Shown: positions 53,205 through 61,159 of the stretch, piece after piece
How the letters are laid out: the number at the start of each line of letters is the position of its first letter
Position numbering within the stretch: the stretch's first letter is position 1
Assembly (NCBI GenBank): GCA_963715255.1
Contig: CAVQRN010000002.1
Coordinates: 124,001 to 188,000, forward strand
DNA from: JAHEEL01 sp963715255
Lineage (GTDB): Bacteria; Actinomycetota; Acidimicrobiia; Spongiisociales; UBA5794
Direction: 5' to 3'
DNA length: 64,000 nucleotides
Notes under the pieces: generated by a model
Database searches by the model: none
Told to the model about the DNA's origin: nothing
Seen by the model: the letters and a program-made list of their open reading frames with translations, nothing else
Program-made: the position numbers and the translations under genes

Positions 53205-55268
53205 GTGAAAGTGTTCCCACCGGAGAAGATCCGCAACGTCGCACTCGTCGGACACGCTGGTGCCGGCAAAACCACCCTCGCCGAGGCGCTCCTCTATCGC
53301 GCGGGGACGATCCAACGACTCGGAACGATCGAGGACGGCAACACCGTGACCGACTTCGATCCAGAGGAGCACGCTCGCGGAATGTCGCTCTCTCTCGCTC
53401 TCGCGCCGTTTGTGTGGAAGGGCTTCAAGATCAACCTGATCGATACACCCGGCTACGCGGATTTCGTCGGGGACGTTCACGCCGCACTGCACGTCTCCGA
53501 TCTCGCCGTCTTCGTTGTTTCTGCTGTTGAAGGCGTCCAGGTCCAGACGGAGTACGCCTGGAACGCCGCCGCAGCCCTCCGTGTGCCCCGAATGGTGTTC
53601 ATCAACAAACTCGACAAGGAACGGGCGTCATTCGACCGAACCCTGGAGGAACTCCAGGATCGATTCGGCGCCGGCATCGCCCCGATCGAGCTACCGATCG
53701 GTGAACAGGAGAGCTTCCACGGCATCGCAGACCTCTTCCGTGACAAGGCCTACGTCTACGACTCTGGCCACGCAGAAGAGACAGAGATCCCGGACGAGAT
53801 GTCGAGTCGCGAGCATGAGGTTCGTGACAACCTCGTCGAAGGCATTGTTGTGGCCGATGACGAAATGCTCGAGCGATACCTCGACGGTGACATCCCTTCA
53901 GTAGCCGAACTCGAGCGCACGATGGCCTGCGGGATCGCCGAGGCGACGGTGTTCCCCGTTGTGTGCGGCTCTGCCACCGGCCCAATTGCCGTCGATCGTC
54001 TGGCCGACTTCATCACCGAACTCGGACCGGCGCCGAACGATCGTCCCTCAACGGTCGTCGCCGCAGGCGATCAAATCGTCGAGGTCGCCTCCGATGTGTC
54101 CGGCGATCCGCTGGCGTTCGTGTTCAAGACGATTGCGGACCCCTACGTCGGACAGATCTCGCTGATGCGGGTCCGTTCGGGCACGCTCAAACCTGAGACG
54201 ATGCTCTCGAATAGCCGCTCCGGATCAGACGAGAAGCTGATGAAGATCGCCACGATGATCGGCAAGGAGACCGAACTTGTGACCTCTGCCCCGGCGGGAG
54301 ACATCGTTGCCGTCGCCAAACTCTCCGACACCAACACCGGTGACACCCTCGCTCCGAAGAACAAGCCAGTCAGTCTTCCTCCCATCGATCGGCCTACGCC
54401 CGTTCTCTCGACGGCAGTGAAGGCGAAGACCCAGGCCGACGAGGACAAGCTCGCGAACGCACTTCGTCGCATTCTCGCCGAGGACCCAGCTCTCCGGCTC
54501 GAGCGCAACAGCGAGACACGACAGACATTGCTTTGGGGCATGGGCGAGACACACCTCACGATCACCCTGGAGCGTTTGCAGCGTAAGTTCGGTGTCGCCG
54601 TTGAGACCAGCAAGGCGAAAGTGCCGTACCGCGAGACGATCTCACAGACAGCACAGGCCGAGGGGAAGTACAAGAAGCAGACGGGTGGCCACGGACAGTA
54701 CGGCGTCTGCTTTCTGCGAGTCAGTCCGCTGCCGAGTGGCACCGGCTTCGAGTTCGCCGACGAGATCAAGGGGGGATCCATCCCTCGTCAGTTCATCCCG
54801 GCCGTCGAGAAGGGCGTCAGGGAGACCATGGCCGACGGAGGGGTCCGAGGTTTCCCCGTTGTCGACGTCCAGGTCGCCGTCTTCGACGGAAAGTACCACT
54901 CGGTCGACTCGTCGGAGATGAGCTTCAAAATGGCCGGACGCCTCGGATTCAAGGCCGCCATGCAACAGGCAGGACCGGTCATGCTCGAGCCGGTGTCCCG
55001 ATTGGAGGTCACGGTCCCTGCCGCCTACCAAGGCGACGTGATGGGCGATCTCTCGTCACGCCGTGGCCAGTTGCAGGGAACCGAGGCTGCTGCCGGTGGT
55101 CGGCAGCGCATCACCGCGCTCGTGCCGACATCTGAGATCATGAGCTACGCGATCGATCTCCGCTCCCTGACCCAGGGTTGGGGCCAGTTCAGCGCCGTCC
55201 ACGACCACTATCAGGAGATGCCATCGCACATGGCAGACCAGGTCGTGAGTGAGTTGGAGGAGGAGTAG
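53205..55268 (+). CDS. EF-G-like GTPase (FusA2-type)
   Basis: A 687-residue translational GTPase. The P-loop is GHAGAGKTT, the G3 motif reads DTPGYADF, and the G4 motif is FINKLDKE. The usual catalytic His of DTPGH is Tyr here, as I recall in the actinobacterial EF-G2 group, so it is probably not the main elongation factor. EF-G domain IV/V blocks (YGVCFLRVSPLP, GGSIPRQFIPAVEKG, SFKMAGRLGF) are intact. GTG at 53205 is chosen because GGAGG ends 8 nt upstream; the ATG at 53190 has no such site. The stop begins an octamer unit. Confidence 0.88.
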   Translation: MKVFPPEKIRNVALVGHAGAGKTTLAEALLYRAGTIQRLGTIEDGNTVTDFDPEEHARGMSLSLALAPFVWKGFKINLIDTPGYADFVGDVHAALHVSDLAVFVVSAVEGVQVQTEYAWNAAAALRVPRMVFINKLDKERASFDRTLEELQDRFGAGIAPIELPIGEQESFHGIADLFRDKAYVYDSGHAEETEIPDEMSSREHEVRDNLVEGIVVADDEMLERYLDGDIPSVAELERTMACGIAEATVFPVVCGSATGPIAVDRLADFITELGPAPNDRPSTVVAAGDQIVEVASDVSGDPLAFVFKTIADPYVGQISLMRVRSGTLKPETMLSNSRSGSDEKLMKIATMIGKETELVTSAPAGDIVAVAKLSDTNTGDTLAPKNKPVSLPPIDRPTPVLSTAVKAKTQADEDKLANALRRILAEDPALRLERNSETRQTLLWGMGETHLTITLERLQRKFGVAVETSKAKVPYRETISQTAQAEGKYKKQTGGHGQYGVCFLRVSPLPSGTGFEFADEIKGGSIPRQFIPAVEKGVRETMADGGVRGFPVVDVQVAVFDGKYHSVDSSEMSFKMAGRLGFKAAMQQAGPVMLEPVSRLEVTVPAAYQGDVMGDLSSRRGQLQGTEAAAGGRQRITALVPTSEIMSYAIDLRSLTQGWGQFSAVHDHYQEMPSHMADQVVSELEEE

Positions 55269-55287
55269 CCGAGTAGCTGCGTACGGA

Positions 55288-55510
55288 TTACGCGCTGCTG
55301 CGGATCGCTGCGATGACAAAGCCATCGAGTAGGTCGTGCTCGCTCACCGTCATGTGATCGAGGTCAATTGCCGCGAGGCTGGTCAACGAACCGGCGACGC
55401 CGACGGCTCGCTCGGGAGATTCGGGGAGGGACAGCACTTCGAATGCTTCCGCAACGGCAGCACGGACCCCTTCAACTCCACTTCGGGAGCTGGTCGAGAT
55501 GGGAGAGAGC
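55288..55510 (-). pseudogene. Remnant of an exopolyphosphatase (Ppx/GppA)
   Basis: About 75 residues remain: GVRAAVAEAFEVLSLP, ERAVGVAGSLTSLAAIDL and MTVSEHDLLDGFVIAAIRSSA. These resemble the middle and very end of a Ppx/GppA protein. The first ~150 residues, with AIDCGTNS, are missing, and so are ~60 residues between AAIDL and MTVSEHD. There is no proper start. In mycobacteria, as I recall, a ppx gene lies at exactly this place after the DUF501 gene. This is decay by deletion, unlike the single-base breaks elsewhere. Confidence 0.65.
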
Positions 55511-55516
55511 GTTCCT

Positions 55517-56044
55517 TCAACGCGGCTCGGTCCAACCCGGATTCCTGATAGCGGTTCCATCCTCTGCCGCCTCGACACAGGCGGTCTCACAGTCGAGTGG
55601 CTCGATCTGCTGCGCGGTCCACTCACCGACCGGATTGTCATTGCCGACCGCCGTGTCGGCGTAGTGGGCGTGAAGGCACTTGACGCCCGCACCCGTACCT
55701 CCGACCCCTCCCGTGGGTTGTGGGCCCGTGTGTCCATCCGGGATCATCGCGTCCCTGGACGTGCAATACCGCTCTGCAGCAGCAGCGTGGCGGTCTGAGA
55801 GTGCGGGGTCGACGGCGATCATCAGCTCGGCTCGGCGGACCCCTCCCCCAGCTTCAATCCTCCCGATGCGTTTCGCGGCGAGCGGGCACGTCAGCCAGTA
55901 GAGGGTCGGAAATGGTGTGTCGTCATCGAGAAACGGCGGCACCGTCATAACGACCGGGAGACCCAGATGACAGCGCGCCGTGACGTCTACGACCGAGCGA
56001 GGCGGTCGACCGATCTGCGCCTCGACGACGCTGCGATCATCCAT
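55517..56044 (-). CDS. DUF501 protein
   Basis: A 175-residue protein of the actinobacterial DUF501 family (Rv1025-like, from memory). It has VVDVTARCHLGLPVVMTVPP, FPTLYWLTCP and the conserved C-terminal GVKCLHAHYADTAVGNDNPVGEW, with several cysteines and histidines that could bind metal. Function unknown. Start ATG at 56044, overlapping the ftsB end by 8 nt, and followed by the ppx remnant. Fits the eno-ftsB-DUF501-ppx gene order. Confidence 0.9.
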   Translation of the reverse strand: MDDRSVVEAQIGRPPRSVVDVTARCHLGLPVVMTVPPFLDDDTPFPTLYWLTCPLAAKRIGRIEAGGGVRRAELMIAVDPALSDRHAAAAERYCTSRDAMIPDGHTGPQPTGGVGGTGAGVKCLHAHYADTAVGNDNPVGEWTAQQIEPLDCETACVEAAEDGTAIRNPGWTEPR

Positions 56045-56465
56045 CGGAATTGATGTCGTCCCCCGTGATGAAGTCCCACGCCCGCTGCCACCAGGGCCGC
56101 TCGTCGGACCGTACGGCCGGGTCGGGCGACGGCACGACGGCCGACGGCTCCCTGGGCATCACAACGACGTACGCCACCTCACCAGGTCGCACCAGGCCGT
56201 ATTGTTCACGCGCAATACGTTCGATCTCGGCATCGGTGCCGAGCATCTCGATGTCTTCGCTCAACACCTGATTCTCGTGCTCAAGAGCGGAAAGCTGGTT
56301 CTGCGTGCGTTCGATCTGACGTTGTTGGGATACGAGCTGTCGGAACGGGAGAATTCCCGAAACCGTGAGCGCGAGCGCTCCAAGCAACACCACAGCGAGC
56401 ACCCATCCCCAGCGTTGCTTCCTGGGTGGTGTCGTCTCCGCGGAGCGCTCGAGCGTTTCTGTCAT
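56037..56465 (-). CDS. ftsB: Septum formation initiator FtsB/DivIC-like
   Basis: A 142-residue single-pass cell-division protein. The cytoplasmic tail is followed by a helix (WVLAVVLLGALALTVSGI, about residues 22-40), a coiled coil (VSQQRQIERTQNQLSALEHENQVL), then the conserved REQYGLVRPGEVAYVV. It acts with FtsL and FtsQ to recruit the septal synthase. Start ATG at 56465 shares one base with the eno stop (TGATG). Confidence 0.9.
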   Translation of the reverse strand: MTETLERSAETTPPRKQRWGWVLAVVLLGALALTVSGILPFRQLVSQQRQIERTQNQLSALEHENQVLSEDIEMLGTDAEIERIAREQYGLVRPGEVAYVVVMPREPSAVVPSPDPAVRSDERPWWQRAWDFITGDDINSDG

Positions 56466-57736
56466 CAGCTCACCTTGAACGGTGCCCATCCCGCAAATCG
56501 GGCGTCGTCTCCGAGATCGGCTTCGATCCGGAGAAGCTCGTTGTACTTCGCCGTCCGCTCTCCTCGCGCCGGAGCACCGGTCTTGATCTGCCCGGCGTTC
56601 GTCGCAACGGCGAGATGAGCGATATACGGATCCTCAGACTCACCCGAACGGTGGCTCACCATACGGCCGTAGCCGTTGAGTGCTGCGGTGCTCATCGTGT
56701 GCAGTGTCTCGGAGAGGGATCCGATCTGGTTGACTTTGATCAGAATCGCATTCGCAGCGTCCAAGTCGATCGACTTCATGAGGTACTCCTCGTTGGTGAC
56801 GAGGAGGTCGTCGCCAACGAGTTGAATGCGATTGCCGAGGCGCCTGTTGAGAAGAACCCATCCGTCCCAATCGGCTTCGTCGAGACCGTCCTCGATCGAG
56901 ATGATTGGATAGTCGTCCACGAGTCCGGCAAGATGCTCAACCATCTCCTCCGAGGTGAGCTCCGAGCCTGAGAGTCGGTAGCGGCCGGCGTGGCAGATCT
57001 CACTCGCCGCGACGTCGAGAGCGATCGCGATCTCCTCGCCGGGTTTGTAGCCGGCGGCCTCGATGGCTTCGATGATGATGTCGAGCACAGCACGGTCGTC
57101 GGGAAGATCGGGTGCGAAGCCGCCCTCGTCGCCGACATTCGTCGTCAGGCCCCGACCGGCGAGCACCTTCTTGAGGGCGTGGTACGTTTCGACCCCGGCG
57201 CGCATCGCTTCCCGGTAGGACGGCAGGCCGCCCGGAACCAGCATGAACTCTTGAACGTCGACCGAGTTCGCAGCGTGCGCGCCCCCGTTGAGAACGTTGA
57301 AGCATGGCGTCGGGAGGAGGCGACCATCGGTCCCCCCGAGATAGCGGTAGAGCGGCAGCCCGACGGCCTCTGCAGCAGCGCGTGAGACGGCAAGCGACAC
57401 TGCGAGGATTGCATTCGCACCGAGGTTCGCCTTGTTGGGTGTGCCATCAAGATCGATCATGATCTGATCGACACGCTCCTGACGAGTGGCATCGACCCCG
57501 AAGAGCGCGAGAGCGATCCGCTCGTTCACGTTGTCGACGGCCTGCAGAACTCCCTTGCCGCCGTAGCGTTCACCGCCGTCCCGAAGCTCGACGGCTTCCG
57601 CTGCGCCGGTGGAGGCCCCGGACGGCACGATCGCCCAACCGGTAGCGCCGCCGGACAGCGTTACGTCGGCTTCGACGGTCGGATTTCCTCGCGAGTCGAG
57701 GACCTCGCGCGCTGTGATGGTCTCGATGAGGGTCAT
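56465..57736 (-). CDS. eno: Enolase
   Basis: A 423-residue glycolytic enzyme that dehydrates 2-phosphoglycerate to PEP. It opens with IETITAREVLDSRGNPTVEADV and has PSGASTGAAEAVELRDGG, VGDEGGFAPDLP, SIEDGLDEADWDGW, QLVGDDLLVTN, ILIKVNQIGSLSET and VSHRSGESEDPYIAHLAVA. These include the Mg ligands (D, E, D) and the catalytic Lys. ATGA overlap with the upstream mazG gene; TGATG with ftsB. Confidence 0.97.
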   Translation of the reverse strand: MTLIETITAREVLDSRGNPTVEADVTLSGGATGWAIVPSGASTGAAEAVELRDGGERYGGKGVLQAVDNVNERIALALFGVDATRQERVDQIMIDLDGTPNKANLGANAILAVSLAVSRAAAEAVGLPLYRYLGGTDGRLLPTPCFNVLNGGAHAANSVDVQEFMLVPGGLPSYREAMRAGVETYHALKKVLAGRGLTTNVGDEGGFAPDLPDDRAVLDIIIEAIEAAGYKPGEEIAIALDVAASEICHAGRYRLSGSELTSEEMVEHLAGLVDDYPIISIEDGLDEADWDGWVLLNRRLGNRIQLVGDDLLVTNEEYLMKSIDLDAANAILIKVNQIGSLSETLHTMSTAALNGYGRMVSHRSGESEDPYIAHLAVATNAGQIKTGAPARGERTAKYNELLRIEADLGDDARFAGWAPFKVS

Positions 57737-59241
57737 GGATCATTCCTTTCGGGATTGAGGCTAAACGAGGAATCGGTTTCGGTCGTGGATAGTTCGTTCT
57801 TGGACATCTCCCAGAGGTGGTCGAGTTCAGTGAGGTTGAGGTCACGAAGTCGCTTCCCGCCCTCACCGGCGAGTCGCTCCACGACTCGAAACCGGGCGCC
57901 GAACGTGTCATTGGCTCGGGAGAGTGCGATCTCGGGGTCGACGTCGAGGTGTCTGGCGAGATTGACGACCGCAAAGAGGAGGTCGCCGAGTTCCGCCGTG
58001 GCGAGATCTCGATCGTTCCTCACCTCGCGGAGCTCCTCGAGTTCCTCGGCCACCTTGGCGAACACGGGTTCGTCATCCGGCCAATCGAATCCCACTGATG
58101 CGACGCGTCGCTGAATCTTGTCGGCGCGGGCGATTCCCGGCAGAGCCACCGGTACGTCGTCCATGAGGGACGCTCGTCCCTTCTCAGTGTTCTTGAGCTC
58201 CTCCCAGTTCGCGAGAACCTCGCCAACTTCAGTGGCGACGACGTCTCCGAACACGTGAGGATGGCGATTGACGATCTTGCGCCGGATCCCTTCGGCCACC
58301 TCTTCGACGTCGAAGGCGCCGGCCTCGGCGGCGAGCCCGGCGTGGAAGACGATCTGGAGGAGCAGATCGCCGAGTTCTTCTTCGAGGAGCAGGTAGTCGC
58401 GGAGATCGACATCTCCCGCGGGAGCGTCGGCCGGCAGCCCACTGATCGCGTCGACGGTTTCGTACGTCTCCTCGATGAGGTGGCCGACGAGTGTGTGATG
58501 GGTTTGTTTGGCGTCCCACGGGCATTCTTTTCGCAGCATCCGGTTCGTCGCCACGAGTCCGAGCCAGCCGACACCGGCAGCCGGGACGAACAGTGTCGAC
58601 CGGGGACCCGTGTCGGCTCGCGGCAGGTCGGCGATGGTCATCTCCGTTACCGTCGCGTCATCGTCGCCAACACGATCGAGCATGGTCACGGTGAACGAGT
58701 CCGGCAGGACCCGTCCGAGCGCGAGGGCAACATCCCCTGCGACGAGTGGCATGTCGATCTGGGCAATCAACGATGGCAGGTGGAGCGGCAATGGATCCGG
58801 AAGTGCTCGTGCATCGAGGATTTGAAGGCCGTCGGCGATCGGATCGATGCCGACGGCCACGCAGGCAAGATCGATGAAGGATTCCCCCGGTGTCACGACA
58901 CATGGGATCCCTTCACGGGCTGCCTCCGCTACCAGTCGAGTAGCAGCCCGCTCCCCGACGACCGCGCTCCCAGGGACGGCATAGATCACGGGGCGCGTCC
59001 GGGCTGCGGTGATGACGCGGTCAACGATGGCGTCGTAGACGCCGTCAAAGTCGTCGGCGACTTCATACAGGTCATCGCATGAGACGACGGACCGCAGTTC
59101 TGCCAGGTCCGATGCCGCCGGGTGCTCCCCGGTGCGCACGATCAGCGTCGCCGCCGGATCGACCAAGTGATCAAGGTCGGCCCGTGGGAGGCGATCCAAC
59201 CCGGCAGGGCCCAACCCGATGATCGTAATCCTGCCCGTCAT
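57733..59241 (-). CDS. mazG: MazG nucleotide pyrophosphohydrolase with methylase-like N-terminus
   Basis: A 502-residue protein. Residues 1-220 form a tetrapyrrole-methylase-like (YabN-type) domain with GRITIIGLGPAGLD and PVIYAVPGSAVVGERA. The C-terminal ~270 residues form two MazG-type repeats, the first with HTLVGHLIEETYETVDAI and EELGDLLLQIVFHAGLA (E-E-x-x-E Mg motif). It hydrolyses NTPs, cleaning the pool of abnormal nucleotides. The start ATG (59241) overlaps the end of the PPIase-like gene (ATGA). Confidence 0.92.
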   Translation of the reverse strand: MTGRITIIGLGPAGLDRLPRADLDHLVDPAATLIVRTGEHPAASDLAELRSVVSCDDLYEVADDFDGVYDAIVDRVITAARTRPVIYAVPGSAVVGERAATRLVAEAAREGIPCVVTPGESFIDLACVAVGIDPIADGLQILDARALPDPLPLHLPSLIAQIDMPLVAGDVALALGRVLPDSFTVTMLDRVGDDDATVTEMTIADLPRADTGPRSTLFVPAAGVGWLGLVATNRMLRKECPWDAKQTHHTLVGHLIEETYETVDAISGLPADAPAGDVDLRDYLLLEEELGDLLLQIVFHAGLAAEAGAFDVEEVAEGIRRKIVNRHPHVFGDVVATEVGEVLANWEELKNTEKGRASLMDDVPVALPGIARADKIQRRVASVGFDWPDDEPVFAKVAEELEELREVRNDRDLATAELGDLLFAVVNLARHLDVDPEIALSRANDTFGARFRVVERLAGEGGKRLRDLNLTELDHLWEMSKNELSTTETDSSFSLNPERNDP

Positions 59242-60155
59242 CCAGTCGGTGGGGGCACGATGCCGTGCGAGTCGTGTGTCCATGTCCCGATCTGCGAACT
59301 CACTTCGATTTCGGCAGACCGAATCGCATTGTTGACCCACACGCCCCAGAGATCACCCACAAGACTGGGATGGAGATACGCGAGCGGATCGGCGAGAAGC
59401 GCATCGAGGGTCTCGGGACCGGTGCGCTCGTCAACGATCATGATGTGCCAACCGAATTCCGACGGAACCGGGTCGGTAAGTTCACCAAGCGGTGCGAACG
59501 CCGACGTCGTGGAGAATTCCGGGACGTATCCACCCGCCGGGGAGGGACATGGGAGTTGGCCGCCCGGGCTGAAGGTGTCGAGAGAGATCTCGTCGGCGAC
59601 CGCCGCAAAGTCCTCACCAGCCTCCACCCTGGCCTTCGCCGCCAAGGCCTCTTCCGGGGTCGCCGTCAGGATGTGGCGGACGCACACATCAACCAGCATC
59701 TCCTGCCGGTTCTCGAAAACGTCGGTGAGATAGTTCACATCGTTGGCGAGTGTCGCGGTGACCTCATCTCGAATGATGAATTGCTCGGCGACGGCGTTGA
59801 CCGTGGCAGCGGTCCGACCGGGAGCGTTCGCAACGTTGGCGAAGATCTCGGCCTCTTCCGGAGTCGGATTGGCGAGCTTCGCCGCGATGGCGTCAGGATC
59901 GTCGAGGCCGGTGAAGCCGAAGTCCTGGTAGGCGGCGCTCTTCTGGGCCTCGAGAAAGATCAGGTTGGTCAGATCTGCCCGATACTCCTCGGCATTGTGG
60001 TTGGAGCTCTCTGAGGTGTTCGTCCTCAGTGCCAGGACCGCGGCGTCGTCGACCGTTGCACCGTCAACGGTTGCGACCACGGAGGAGCTGGAACAAGAGG
60101 CAACGATCACCGCGGCGGCTGCGGTCAGGAACAGGGTTCTATGGGAAAGGCGCAT
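59238..60155 (-). CDS. SurA-like parvulin-type peptidyl-prolyl isomerase lipoprotein
   Basis: A 305-residue lipoprotein (signal ending in VASC). A SurA_N-like helical region covers ~30-150. A parvulin PPIase domain follows at about 155-260: VRHILTATPEEALAAKARVEAGEDFAAVADEIS, GGQLPCPSPAGGYVPEF and PSEFGWHIMIVDE. Family members fold exported proteins outside the membrane. Mycobacteria have a different lipoprotein (lpqU) near this place. It is coupled by ATGA overlap to mazG. Confidence 0.87.
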   Translation of the reverse strand: MRLSHRTLFLTAAAAVIVASCSSSSVVATVDGATVDDAAVLALRTNTSESSNHNAEEYRADLTNLIFLEAQKSAAYQDFGFTGLDDPDAIAAKLANPTPEEAEIFANVANAPGRTAATVNAVAEQFIIRDEVTATLANDVNYLTDVFENRQEMLVDVCVRHILTATPEEALAAKARVEAGEDFAAVADEISLDTFSPGGQLPCPSPAGGYVPEFSTTSAFAPLGELTDPVPSEFGWHIMIVDERTGPETLDALLADPLAYLHPSLVGDLWGVWVNNAIRSAEIEVSSQIGTWTHDSHGIVPPPTG

Positions 60156-60207
60156 GTGTGCATCCGGGTCGGGAAGGCGCAGTCTACGGGGGCGGTGTCG
60201 TCATCGG

Positions 60208-61086
60208 TCAAAGAGCACGCTCGGCGAGTACGAGACCGCCGGCGATGCCCGAATGATCACCGAGTTCCGGCGCCACGAGGAAATCTGCCGCCCCGTCGCG
60301 AAGTGCAGGCGCGTCGACATAGCCTCCGAGCGACTCGACCATTTGCCTTCGAGTCGCGTTGAGCAATCCCGGAACACTCATCACCCCGCCGCCGAGAATC
60401 ATCCGTTCCGGAGAGACGGTGAGCACAAGATTCGCCATCGCGTGGCCGAGCGTGTATGCCTCGAATTCGACGGCGCGCCGAGTATCCGAACCAAGGTCCT
60501 CCACCGGCCGACCCCACCGCTCCGCCAGAGCCGGACCCGCTGCGAGGCCTTCGAGGCAATCCCCGTGGAATGGACAGCGGCCCGGAAACGGATCCTCGGG
60601 ATGGCGTGGGATCCTGAGATGACCGATCTCGGGATGGACGAGACCGTGCATGGGGTTTCCGTCGACCACTCCCCCACCACCGATGCCGGTTCCGACGGTG
60701 ATGTACAAGAATGTTCCGAGGCCGCGTCCGGCTCCCCACCGCCCTTCGCCGAGGGCGGCCCCGTTGACATCCGTATCGAATCCGACCGGAACGTCGAAGG
60801 CTGCTTGGAGCGGCGCAACGACATCGGCACCGGACCATCCCGACTTGGGGGTCGCCCGGACGGATCCGTACGTGGTCGAGGAGCGATTCAGATCGAGCGG
60901 ACCGAACATGGCGACGCCGATGGCATCAAGCGGGGCATGCTGAGAAAGGAAGGAGATCACCTCATCGAGCGTCTCGTCGGGGGTGGTCGTGGGAAACGTG
61001 ACCACATCCCGGAGATCGTCGGGAGCACTCCCGACGGCACACACGAACTTGGTGCCGCCGCCTTCGATGCTGCCATAGCGTGCCAT
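60208..61086 (-). CDS. ROK-family sugar kinase (fructokinase/glucokinase-like)
   Basis: A 292-residue ATP-dependent sugar kinase. The N-terminal phosphate-binding GSIEGGGTKFVCAVG, the core VPVGFDTDVNGAALGEGRWG, and the ROK zinc region GCPFHGDCLEGLAAGPALAERWG (C-x-F-H-x-x-C) are present. That zinc motif is typical of bacterial ROK fructokinases. The substrate is not certain. ATG at 61086 is preferred over GTG at 61089. It lies between mfd and the PPIase gene on the same strand. Confidence 0.87.
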   Translation of the reverse strand: MARYGSIEGGGTKFVCAVGSAPDDLRDVVTFPTTTPDETLDEVISFLSQHAPLDAIGVAMFGPLDLNRSSTTYGSVRATPKSGWSGADVVAPLQAAFDVPVGFDTDVNGAALGEGRWGAGRGLGTFLYITVGTGIGGGGVVDGNPMHGLVHPEIGHLRIPRHPEDPFPGRCPFHGDCLEGLAAGPALAERWGRPVEDLGSDTRRAVEFEAYTLGHAMANLVLTVSPERMILGGGVMSVPGLLNATRRQMVESLGGYVDAPALRDGAADFLVAPELGDHSGIAGGLVLAERAL

Positions 61087-61135
61087 CACGCGAGGTTACC
61101 CGGCACTGCTCGAGGCAGTTGCTGGTCGGTCTCAG

Positions 61136-61159
61136 CTACTCAGCCACTCCGCTACTCGA
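61136..61159. repeat. Octamer repeat, three degenerate units, at mfd 3' end
   Basis: CTACTCAG (61136-61143), CCACTCCG (61144-61151) and CTACTCGA (61152-61159) follow the CTACTCSG pattern. Read on the minus strand they encode the final SSGVAE-stop of mfd. Confidence 0.8.
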
